This document shows positions 7,567-14,052 of a stretch of 34,051 bases of DNA, piece by piece. Position 1 is the first letter of the stretch. Every line of letters starts with the position of its first letter. Below the pieces are notes generated by a model. It did no database searches. It was given only the letters and a program-made list of their open reading frames with translations, and was not told the DNA's origin. The translations under genes and the position numbers were made by a program. The DNA comes from Bryobacterales bacterium (GTDB taxonomy: Bacteria; Acidobacteriota; Terriglobia; Bryobacterales; Bryobacteraceae): positions 83,719 to 117,769 of the forward strand of contig PLDF01000409.1 in assembly GCA_003135055.1 (NCBI GenBank). The letters run 5' to 3'.

Positions 7567-7798
7567 CGCCTTCCAGCTTTAGTGCTCCTCCCACGATGAC
7601 TTCAGAAAGTCGATTGTCAATCCCGCGTAAAACGGTGAGCGCATGGGCGCACCGAAACCCGAAGCTAGAAACTGCTAGCCGACGCCAAAGCTGCGAAGAG
7701 GACGGCGAAAGCGTAGCCGAATCGTGTTTACAACAACGTGTCTTTGGCGTATACCGGGGGGGCTTGACTTCGTTTTCTACAAGGATCAGGCTTGTGAA

Positions 7799-8170
7799 AT
7801 GTCACACGGAATCGCCATGTTTTACCCGATAGCCTCCGTTTGGGCGCTCGTTCGCAGCACCAGACTTTGGAGAACCCTGCTATGGATGGTCGTCAGTTGG
7901 GTTGCAACTCTGTGTCTGCTTCTTGCAATGGCGGTGATCTTCTTTTTGTCCACAGGCAACAGCAACGCCGGTGAGGTAATCGCTGACTATTTTACGATAC
8001 CGTCGTTTCTCGTTCCCACAGTCGTTGGCGTCGTTCATTCACAAAAGCATCGGAAAAAGCGCCTGGGTCTAGGAGTTCTCGATAGCGAACCCCAAAAGGG
8101 CATAATCTATACCCCCTCGGAACTGGAGGCCATGAAGGACGACCGCCAGAGCAAGGGGCAGGTGAACTGA
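7799..8170 (+). CDS. Small membrane protein of unknown function
   Basis: 123 residues from the ATG at 7799; the frame is open from a GTG at 7724, and an ATG at 7817 is an alternative start. A strongly hydrophobic span (about 24-50, LWRTLLWMVVSWVATLCLLL onward) is followed by a second segment (about 63-80, DYFTIPSFLVPTVVGVVHS). A basic stretch SQKHRKKR and a charged tail follow, so the protein is probably a two-pass inner-membrane protein with a cytoplasmic C-terminus. AAGGA lies 16 nt before the ATG, too far to be ideal. I recognise no family. In the island it might be an effector or anchor, but nothing in the sequence proves it. Confidence 0.5.
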   Translation: MSHGIAMFYPIASVWALVRSTRLWRTLLWMVVSWVATLCLLLAMAVIFFLSTGNSNAGEVIADYFTIPSFLVPTVVGVVHSQKHRKKRLGLGVLDSEPQKGIIYTPSELEAMKDDRQSKGQVN

Positions 8171-8280
8171 CCTCAGGATGAAGGCAGTACCGGCCTGTTC
8201 CCGCCGCCTTGTACCCAATCGGCCTCGTGCGTAGATCCGGAAAGCCGGATGCGACGGCGATTCAGGATCGTGGCGACCAA

Positions 8281-8532
8281 TCAGGATATCGGTACTCTTA
8301 AAAAGTTTGGATGTGGCTGAAAGTCTCTTATGCGCTCTAAGTCCTTGCGGCAAACATCACAAGGATCGTAAGTGAATTCGGCACCGCATTCGTTATGACG
8401 TACCTTGAACTCTGCCTGTGGAAGACGAACGTGAAAATCAGGATCAAGCTCCTGAAGCGCAATGTCGCCCTTTCCTGCGTTCACACAGCCGAGATATTTG
8501 CAGATGACGCAAAGGTAGGATAGCTGCACCAT
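8281..8532 (-). CDS. Small cysteine-rich protein, zinc-ribbon-like
   Basis: 83 residues with six cysteines: C8, C11, C16, C49, C58 and C61. The CxxC pairs (CVIC near the start and CDVC at 58-61) could bind zinc. Codon use and absence of low-complexity residues suggest real coding. The start ATG at 8532 has AAGAG immediately before it, too close for a normal ribosome-binding site, so the true start is uncertain. I cannot name a family. It lies on the strand opposite its island neighbours. Confidence 0.45.
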   Translation of the reverse strand: MVQLSYLCVICKYLGCVNAGKGDIALQELDPDFHVRLPQAEFKVRHNECGAEFTYDPCDVCRKDLERIRDFQPHPNFLRVPIS

Positions 8533-8770
8533 ACTCTTATGATACCGCTGAAGACGCTGGGTAGCTGGAGGGGGGAACCGGGGCGTAGAAACACGCTCGT
8601 GGACGCCGTCCGTCGCCGGGGATGGCAGAGTTCAATCGGGCGGTTGCGATGCGTCCTGACCCTTCTTTTTTTCTGGTTGGCGGCACAAAAGTTCAGTGCT
8701 GCGGGCGAACCAAAGTTCTCAAAATGTTGGGCCGGGGCGGAAAATCTGGGTTATGATTGTAATCCGCGAA

Positions 8771-8776
8771 AAGGAG
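8771..8776 (+). promoter_or_regulatory. Strong Shine-Dalgarno of the 57-residue gene
   Basis: AAGGAG lies 7 nt before the ATG at 8784 and fixes the start of this very small gene. A TATGAT at 8752-8757 with TTGGGC at 8727-8732 (19-nt spacer) may be its promoter. It is the clearest ribosome-binding site in the island. Confidence 0.5.
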
Positions 8777-8783
8777 CTTCCAA

Positions 8784-8957
8784 ATGGTCTGCGTGAAAAT
8801 GAAAACCGATGATAGGGTCATCCGCGTTGCTGGCACTTCTGTTGAGGATGAGACGCCGTACTTGGTAATCAAAAATGCAAACGGCAACGTGGTCGGAAGG
8901 TTCGACAGCAACAGCGTTGAAAGCTGGTGGATTGACGGTGAAATCAGGGAGTCTTAA
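8784..8957 (+). CDS. 57-residue protein of unknown function
   Basis: A short gene with an ideal ribosome-binding site (AAGGAG, 7-nt spacing) and a compact, mixed-charge product beginning MVCVKMKTDDRVIRVAG. It contains EDETPYLVIKNANGNVVGRF, a beta-strand-rich pattern, and ends SWWIDGEIRES. The alternation of strands and turns suggests a small beta-sheet fold. It has no signal peptide or membrane segment. I recognise no family. It sits between the Cys-rich protein and the zinc-ribbon remnant and is read in the same direction as the ATPase. The good translation signal makes it more likely real than most frames of this size. Confidence 0.6.
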   Translation: MVCVKMKTDDRVIRVAGTSVEDETPYLVIKNANGNVVGRFDSNSVESWWIDGEIRES

Positions 8958-9159
8958 TGGTCGGACAGCTGTGTTGGGGCCAAATTTTCAAGATGAAGCC
9001 ACCGGAAACCAACCCGGCTGGCGAAGTTCGGTTAATTGGGCCGTGACGATACGTCCTGGGCCTTCTGTGCGGTCGTGCGGCGCATTGTGGACGGGCGTTC
9101 GCCATCGTGATCGGAGCCGCCGTATCCGCTTTGCCTCTATTGATTGGAACCAATTGATC

Positions 9160-9308
9160 ATGAACTTTGTCGCCGCTAAATGCCCGCAGTGTGCAGGTTC
9201 CCTGCAACTCCCAGATGACCGCGACACCGTGAAATGTATGTATTGAGGTGTTGATGTCGTTGCGCGGACGCCCGTCGCGCCATGCTGGAATTTCACCTTG
9301 CCGACCGT
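9160..9308 (+). pseudogene. Zinc-ribbon protein remnant with a stop at a Cys codon
   Basis: From the ATG at 9160 the product reads MNFVAAKCPQCAGSLQLPDD then RDTVKCMY, followed by TGA (9244-9246) and then GVDVVAR in the same frame. This is the start of a CPxCG...KCxYCG zinc ribbon, and the TGA sits exactly where the fourth zinc-binding Cys belongs, one base from TGC/TGT. Homology ends just after GVDVVA, where a 46-bp block copied from the AAA+ ATPase gene begins (9263-9308). The gene is therefore both nonsense-mutated and truncated by rearrangement. Confidence 0.6.
9263..9308 (+). repeat. 46-bp exact direct repeat, copy 1
   Basis: Identical base for base to 10897-10942 inside the AAA+ ATPase gene (encoding ADARRAMLEFHLADR there). 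The match ends abruptly on both sides (9262 g against a; 9309 t against c). Exact identity implies a recent duplication or gene-conversion-like event. Confidence 0.9.
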
Positions 9309-9409
9309 TGTTGGTACCTGTTTCGGGCGGCTTGCGCGATATCGTTCGGACGGGATATGCTCACAAGAGGTGCGGGCTGAGAATCTGCTGCGCACAACGA
9401 AATCCGACC

Positions 9410-11167
9410 ATGACCGTAGCGACTTGCAACAAATGCGGCGAACAGAGGGAACTCGTCTTTGCTGGCTGCGTCTGTGGCATTTGCAGCGATGCCCTCGACG
9501 AGCGATGGGTAGGTTCCGCTGCCGGGGATTGGGTGCTCATTGCAAAACAGCCCGTCGAAAAGGTTGGAGAAACCCCTTGGGATGCCTTATCAGTAGCGAC
9601 GGTCTTTGGTGTGATAAGCAAATTATATGGGCGTGAACGCGGCCCTGAGACCACTGGGGTCTCGCCCAAGGAATCAGCGGCGGACATAGCGCCAATGGTC
9701 GCATCGTTGGTAGTGACAGAGTGGCCTCCTCTCGACTGGCTGAGCGCCCCTAGCCCGGCCGCGGAGTTATTTGGACGCGAGAACGGAGCAGGATTCTGCC
9801 TGTACGTTTACCCTGACACAAATTACGCCCAGATGAAACTGCACTGGGCGAAACCCAACCCGACCACCAACCTCATCATAGGAGGAGCGCTTGTCGAGGA
9901 TATTTCTAATAATCTTTCCGAGCAGTTTTTTGCCACCTATCTGTCTAAGATTGGAGTCACATCAGAGCAGTTTCAAGCTCTCCAGGAAACCAGAGAAATG
10001 TCTGAAGTTTCACGAGCACAACTAGCTAAATGGTGGCAAGCGGGTATGGACGGATACACCGACATTCGACATGCCACTCCCGAAGAGATAGGGACCTACA
10101 ACGCCCTGCTGCGCGACCAGAAGCGTCACGAACAGACCGCGAGAATCCTCAAGAAATGGGGGTTTGACATTAACGGAGCCCCTATCGCGGGTTTTATAGA
10201 TGACGACGAGTGGAAACGTCGGGGACTCCAAGCTTGGGAGGAGATCAGACGAATATTTGAAGGCTTAGGACTACTCGAAGGTTCGCTTTTCGACTATGAG
10301 GAAGAACTCAGAGCATCACACTTGAAATACCACAATGGCGGTACCGTCCAAGCGCACACGGTACCCAACACAGTGCGCGGCCTCTCACGAGTTGCGGGCA
10401 TGACTGGTTTGAAAGAACAGCTAATGCATGAAGTCATCGGGCCTTTCAAGGACCCGGACCTCTACCGCCGGTATCGCGTGACCTTGCCGAACGGAATCCT
10501 CTTTTACGGCCCGCCTGGATGCGGCAAGACGTATATCGCACGGAGCTTGGCGGATGAACTCGGTTGGCATTTCCAGTACTGCCGCCCCTTCGATGTGGCT
10601 AGCCCGTACATCCATGACACTGTGAGCAGAATCCGGGCTGTATTCTCCACCGCGATTGAGAAGGCCCCGTCAATCGTGTTCATAGACGAATTCGAAGCAT
10701 TTGTCCCGGCTCGCTCACAGCTGGGAGGGCATCAGCAATACAAGGCCGAAGAGGTGAACGAGTTCCTTGCTAACCTGGAGGGCTGCGCGGAACGGAGGGT
10801 CCTGGTGATTGCCGCAACCAACGAGCCGGAAAGGATCGATCCGGCTGTGCGTAGGAGCGGACGTTTCGATAAGCTGATTCTCATTCCACCGCCAGACGCG
10901 GACGCCCGTCGCGCCATGCTGGAATTTCACCTTGCCGACCGTCCTGTGGATGGGTCACTAGACATCGCCGGAATCGCCGCTGTGCTCGAAGGCTATTCTG
11001 CCAGCGACATCAAGCTGTTGGTGGATGAAGCCGCAAGGATGGCATTGAAGCGGGCAGACCTGATCACGACAAGCACCTTATTGGCAGCTTTGGAACGGGT
11101 TGCAGCCTCGATCACAGCCGAGGATATGCAGCGGTATGACGCCTTCCGGTCGCGTGGCACCGGATAG
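9410..11167 (+). CDS. AAA+ ATPase with N-terminal zinc ribbon and long unknown middle domain
   Basis: 585 residues from the ATG at 9410, chosen because the zinc ribbon (C6-NK-C9 ... C22-GI-C25) follows directly; the frame is open to 9248 through rearranged DNA. Residues 30-310 form a large domain I do not recognise. The AAA+ core follows: Walker A GPPGCGKT at 367-374, Walker B SIVFIDEF at 421-428, sensor-1 AATN at 468-471, arginine-finger region RRSGRFD at 481-487 and GYSASDIK at 528-535. The core resembles Cdc48/FtsH/spastin-type ATPases that remodel proteins as hexamers. There is no membrane segment and no peptidase motif (no HExxH), so it would be an unfoldase or remodeller rather than FtsH. 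It is the largest gene of the island and probably the engine of any system there. Confidence 0.88.
   Translation: MTVATCNKCGEQRELVFAGCVCGICSDALDERWVGSAAGDWVLIAKQPVEKVGETPWDALSVATVFGVISKLYGRERGPETTGVSPKESAADIAPMVASLVVTEWPPLDWLSAPSPAAELFGRENGAGFCLYVYPDTNYAQMKLHWAKPNPTTNLIIGGALVEDISNNLSEQFFATYLSKIGVTSEQFQALQETREMSEVSRAQLAKWWQAGMDGYTDIRHATPEEIGTYNALLRDQKRHEQTARILKKWGFDINGAPIAGFIDDDEWKRRGLQAWEEIRRIFEGLGLLEGSLFDYEEELRASHLKYHNGGTVQAHTVPNTVRGLSRVAGMTGLKEQLMHEVIGPFKDPDLYRRYRVTLPNGILFYGPPGCGKTYIARSLADELGWHFQYCRPFDVASPYIHDTVSRIRAVFSTAIEKAPSIVFIDEFEAFVPARSQLGGHQQYKAEEVNEFLANLEGCAERRVLVIAATNEPERIDPAVRRSGRFDKLILIPPPDADARRAMLEFHLADRPVDGSLDIAGIAAVLEGYSASDIKLLVDEAARMALKRADLITTSTLLAALERVAASITAEDMQRYDAFRSRGTG
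10897..10942 (+). repeat. 46-bp exact direct repeat, copy 2 (inside the AAA+ gene)
   Basis: The native copy: here the block is in frame and part of the conserved post-arginine-finger region of the ATPase. The other copy at 9263-9308 lies out of context upstream of the same gene, 1634 bp away. Confidence 0.9.
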
Positions 11168-11675
11168 CGTCCATCGCAAAAGCTCGCAGTCGCCGGGCGG
11201 GGTGCAAGAAAAAAGTGCAACAGTGAAAATCCGAAATGAGGGCTCCCCGGTTTGGACTTAACAAAACCCGAGGCTGGGTTTACTGCGGACGTACTTTAGC
11301 AAAATTTTGAAAAACGTCTTTGTCCAAATTCTGAAAAAAAACCGGTTCGGAATCCGGCCTCTGGAGTCCCTTTTCCGAATTTGGCCCGCATCGCCTGCCG
11401 TTGAGTCCTCAGACGGCTTTGTTGCGGAGGATCAGTAGTCTGTCTGGTTGCGCTGTGATTGACGCTGGGAAGCCACTGGCGCGGTCGGCGCAAAGGCGTC
11501 CAGGTGGTCTAAGGTCGAGCGGCCTTTAGGACGGCTGGAGCAAGCCGAAGAACGGTAGGCGCTGTGTATGCGAGATGCGCAAAATGACGCAAATTGCCTA
11601 CAGTTGAGCAAGTTGTAAATCACTGAAAGCACTTGGTTTCAGTATCTACGGCAGCGAATCCCTGGCTCTTCGGCA
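11168..11675. other. Intergenic region at the right end of the island
   Basis: 508 bp with no convincing gene. It holds a small stem (AAACCC 11264-11269, GGGTTT 11276-11281) that may help terminate the ATPase transcript. It also holds an A/T-rich patch at 11298-11342 with two similar motifs (AAAATTTTGAAAAAC and AAATTCTGAAAAA). No tRNA, CRISPR or second recombinase is visible. Confidence 0.5.
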
Positions 11676-12860
11676 TCAGACAACAATTCCAAGTTTGCGC
11701 CCCACCTTCCGGAACGCCTCTAACGCGCGGTCTAACTCCTCCCGCGTATGCGTGGCCGTCACAATAGTCCGCACGCGCGCCTTTCCCTTCGCCACCGTGG
11801 GAAATCCGATGCCCAGCGCCAGGACGCCTTCTTCAAACAGCCCGTTAGACAATGCGTGCGCCGTCTTCGCTTCGCCCACAATAACCGGCGTGATGGGCGT
11901 TTCACTCATGCCAGTGTCGAAGCCGGCCGCGACCAATCCTTGCTTGAAGTACTTAGTGTTATCCCAAAGGTTTTGAATTCGCTCCGGCTCCTGCTCCAGC
12001 ACGTCGAACGCCGCCAGACATGCAGCCGCCACCGCCGGCGGATGCGACGTCGAAAATAGAAACGGACGCGCGCGGTGATACAGAAACTCGATCAGGTCGC
12101 GGCTGCCGCAGACGTAGCCGCCCAGTACGCCGATGGCTTTCGAGAGCGTCCCTACCTGCACGGGAACGCGGCCGTGCAAGCCGAAATGATCGATGGTTCC
12201 GCGGCCCGCTTTGCCCAGTACGCCGGAGGAGTGCGCGTCGTCCACCATCATGATGGCGCCGTGGCGCTCGGCGGCCTCCACTAATCCAGGCAGCGGGCCG
12301 ATGTCGCCATCCATGCTGAAAACACCGTCGGAGATCAGCAGCTTTTTACCGGATACGCCGTCCAGTTCGGCTAGAATCTTCCCGGCCGCGGCCGCATCCT
12401 TGTGCGGGAACACGCGAATCTTGGCCCTCGAAAGCCGGGCGCCATCGATGATGCTGGCGTGGTTCAACTCATCGGAAATAATGTGGTCCTCCAGGCCCAG
12501 AAGCGCGGAAACCGTGCCCGCGTTGGCCGCGAATCCGGATTGAAATACCACGCAGGCTTCCACGTTCTTGAAATCGGCGATGCGCTCTTCAAGCTGCATG
12601 TGCAGCGCCATGGTGCCGGAGATGGTGCGCACGGCGCCGGAGCCAACGCCGAAGCGTTTGACGGCTTCGACAGCGGCTTCGCGCAGTTTGGGGTGGGTGG
12701 TGAGGCCCAGATAATTGTTGGACGCGAGGTTGATCACTTCTTTGCCGTCGAAGCGGGATTCGGCGGCGCTGGCGGATTGCAGAATGCGCAGGCGCTGGTA
12801 GACGCCGTCGCGCTTCCACTCTTCCAACTGGTCGTGCAGGTATGCGAGGGGATTGCTCAT
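11676..12860 (-). CDS. kbl: Glycine C-acetyltransferase (2-amino-3-ketobutyrate CoA ligase)
   Basis: KBL is a PLP enzyme of the alpha-oxoamine synthase family that interconverts 2-amino-3-oxobutyrate plus CoA with glycine plus acetyl-CoA (EC 2.3.1.29), the second step of threonine degradation. It has 394 residues, full length. Visible landmarks are NLASNNYLGLTTHP (44-57), SGTMALHMQLE (81-91), VDDAHSSG (206-213, the Asp that contacts the PLP ring) and GTLSKAIGVLGGY (237-249, Schiff-base Lys241). BioF and HemA relatives share the fold, but the N-terminus and LHMQLEERIADF fit KBL best. No threonine dehydrogenase gene is nearby. Its last 170 bp are duplicated at 6040-6195. Two 14-bp tandem repeats containing AAGG precede the start. 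Confidence 0.9.
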   Translation of the reverse strand: MSNPLAYLHDQLEEWKRDGVYQRLRILQSASAAESRFDGKEVINLASNNYLGLTTHPKLREAAVEAVKRFGVGSGAVRTISGTMALHMQLEERIADFKNVEACVVFQSGFAANAGTVSALLGLEDHIISDELNHASIIDGARLSRAKIRVFPHKDAAAAGKILAELDGVSGKKLLISDGVFSMDGDIGPLPGLVEAAERHGAIMMVDDAHSSGVLGKAGRGTIDHFGLHGRVPVQVGTLSKAIGVLGGYVCGSRDLIEFLYHRARPFLFSTSHPPAVAAACLAAFDVLEQEPERIQNLWDNTKYFKQGLVAAGFDTGMSETPITPVIVGEAKTAHALSNGLFEEGVLALGIGFPTVAKGKARVRTIVTATHTREELDRALEAFRKVGRKLGIVV

Positions 12861-12866
12861 AAGCTC

Positions 12867-12894
12867 TCAGCCTTAATCTCTCAGCCTTGATCTC
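12867..12894 (-). repeat. 14-bp tandem repeat in the kbl leader
   Basis: Plus-strand units at 12867-12880 and 12881-12894 differ by one base (TCAGCCTTAATCTC and TCAGCCTTGATCTC). On the coding strand each unit contains AAGGCTGAGAG, so the ribosome-binding-like sequence is doubled just upstream of kbl. Confidence 0.6.
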
Positions 12895-12950
12895 TTAGTG
12901 TAACGACTTAGTCGTCGCGCAAATATAACCTGGTCGTTACGCCCGATCTC

Positions 12951-13101
12951 AACGCGGAGACGCGGAGGGGCGGAGGCAACACGGAGAGCGCATTTCTCAA
13001 CTCTGATTTCTCCGCCTCCTCGGCGAGCTCCAGCCGTCGCCTTTGAATATCTCACTCTTGTTAAACTCCGCGAAGTCTCCAAATCTCCGCGCCTCCGCGT
13101 T
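12951..13101. repeat. Large imperfect inverted repeat, intergenic repeat element
   Basis: The left arm AACGCGGAGACGCGGAGG (12951-12968) and the reverse complement of the right arm (13084-13101) agree at 16 of 18 positions. The interior also alternates GGAG- and CTCC-rich tracts, so the whole segment can fold as a long hairpin. CGCGGAG-type elements of this kind are dispersed in many large GC-rich genomes. Frames crossing it give repetitive Arg-rich translations and are not genes. Confidence 0.6.
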
Positions 13102-13140
13102 GAATACGCGCTCGCGTTCAACTTATTCTTGCCGGGGCCC

Positions 13141-13650
13141 TTAGTCTAACGACAGACGGCTGTATTCGCTGGCGAAATAGATCAACGGCTCGCCTTCGCC
13201 CACGGTAGCGCGCAGCATTTCCGCGATGAAAATATCGTGGTCGCCGGCGGCGAGGCGGTGGCGCGTTTCGCATTCGATGGCGGCCAGCGCGCCGTCGAGC
13301 AGCGGCACGCCGGTTTCGCCGCGGCGCCAGGCGAGCGATTCGAAGCGAGCGTCCATCCGCATGGCGAAGCGTTCGGCAAGCTCGCGCTGATCTTCATGCA
13401 GCACGCTCAAGCCGAAGTGGCGCGACTGGCGAAAGACGTCGATGGCGGCGATGGCGTGTCCGAGGCAGATGAGAATCAGCGGCGGGTCGAGCGAAACCGA
13501 AGAAAACGAGTTGACGGTGAGTCCGTGGGGCACGCCGCTTGAATCGATTGCGCCGGCAATGGCGACGCCGGTTGCGAACCGGCCGCAGGCCCGGCGGAAT
13601 ACGTCGCGCGAAACCGCCTGGGGGGATTCCGGCAGACCCTCGCTTGACAT
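13141..13650 (-). CDS. Flavin reductase-like, FMN-binding domain protein
   Basis: 169 residues, the size of the reductase component of two-component flavin monooxygenases (DIM6/NTAB, HpaC-like family). Recognisable segments are FRRACGRFATGVAIAG (18-33), GLTVNSFSSVSLDPPLILIC (the FMN-binding core), HFGLSVLHEDQRELAERFA and a C-terminal HDIFIAEM with ...EPLIYF. Such proteins use NAD(P)H to reduce free FMN for a partner oxygenase, but no oxygenase gene is adjacent. The start ATG at 13650 lies only 1 nt after TATACT on the minus strand, so a downstream start is possible. Divergent from the HU gene. Confidence 0.88.
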   Translation of the reverse strand: MSSEGLPESPQAVSRDVFRRACGRFATGVAIAGAIDSSGVPHGLTVNSFSSVSLDPPLILICLGHAIAAIDVFRQSRHFGLSVLHEDQRELAERFAMRMDARFESLAWRRGETGVPLLDGALAAIECETRHRLAAGDHDIFIAEMLRATVGEGEPLIYFASEYSRLSLD

Positions 13651-13726
13651 GAGTATAAATTCAATCTTATCATGTGGTTGACCGGTAGGGAACCAATTTC
13701 GCCATACGCCCGAATAGGAGGCTCAC

Positions 13727-13996
13727 TTGATCAAGCTCGATATCATCAACGAAGTTGTCAGCCGGACCGGCATCACCAAGACCAAGGCCGAAATGGCGGT
13801 GGAGACCGTCTTTGAGAGCATGAAGCGCGCGCTGGAGCAAGGCGACCGCATCGAGCTGCGCGGCTTTGGGGTGTTCAACGTGAAGCCGAGGAAGACCGGC
13901 ATCGGGCGGAATCCGCGGACGGGGGCGGAGGTTTCCATTCCCCCGGGAAAGGCCGTGCGATTCAAGCCCGGCAAGGAGCTGCAGACGCTGCAGTAG
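13727..13996 (+). CDS. HU/IHF-family DNA-bending protein
   Basis: 89 residues beginning at TTG 13727, supported by AGGAGG at 13716-13721. The sequence MIKLDIINEVVSRTG then TKTKAEMAVETVFESMKRAL is the HU/IHF helical dimer interface. IELRGFGVFNVKPRK is the first beta segment, and GRNPRTG is the DNA-intercalating arm tip. It is an architectural protein that bends DNA and packs the nucleoid. The charged IHF-like KPGKEL end could mean an IHF-type subunit, but HU and IHF cannot be separated by eye here. Promoter region shared with the divergent flavin reductase gene. Confidence 0.95.
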   Translation: MIKLDIINEVVSRTGITKTKAEMAVETVFESMKRALEQGDRIELRGFGVFNVKPRKTGIGRNPRTGAEVSIPPGKAVRFKPGKELQTLQ

Positions 13997-14008
13997 CATT
14001 GCCACACG

Positions 14009-14052
14009 CGGCTTTATCGCGGCTTTGGCGTGGCTCTATCGTGGCTTTATCG
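14009..14052 (+). repeat. Four tandem 11-bp repeats at the 5' end of the protease gene
   Basis: Units 14009-14019, 14020-14030, 14031-14041 and 14042-14052 follow the consensus YGGCTTTATCG with few changes. They begin 12 nt after the HU stop and run into the first possible codons of the site-2 protease gene, so copy-number change would alter its N-terminus or leader. Confidence 0.75.

Larger units (their letters stand above)
6196..11708. mobile_element. Candidate genomic island inserted at the 3' end of kbl
   Basis: About 5.5 kb bounded by the two direct copies of the kbl 3' end. It begins with a serine recombinase gene and holds only accessory or unknown genes: an RX4H protein, a membrane protein, two Cys-rich small proteins or remnants, and an AAA+ ATPase. 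Base composition is visibly less GC-rich than the flanking operons, and gene spacing is loose. The boundaries are inferred from the kbl duplication. The copies are only about 85% identical, so the event is old, or the incoming element carried its own version of the gene end. Confidence 0.45.

Noticed and set aside
7596..7832. A 78-codon plus-strand frame before the small membrane protein.
   Set aside because: Unstructured Ser/Arg-rich translation overlapping a better-supported frame.
8539..8796. An 85-codon plus-strand frame before the 57-residue gene.
   Set aside because: It overlaps the clear ribosome-binding site and start of the small gene and has no recognisable features.
9244..9246. 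The TGA at the Cys position of the zinc-ribbon remnant might encode selenocysteine.
   Set aside because: No convincing stem-loop follows immediately, and the downstream sequence is a copied block from the ATPase gene rather than the rest of the protein, so a pseudogene is the simpler reading.
11168..11675. A tRNA or second attachment site at the island's right end.
   Set aside because: I saw no cloverleaf or T-loop-like sequence; the duplicated kbl end explains the boundary better.
12402..12890. A long plus-strand frame opposite kbl.
   Set aside because: Antisense shadow of a clearly recognised gene in GC-rich DNA; no homology and no start signal.
12873..13121. An 82-codon minus-strand frame between kbl and the flavin reductase gene.
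   Set aside because: It translates the CGCGGAG inverted repeat into Arg-rich sequence and is not protein-like.
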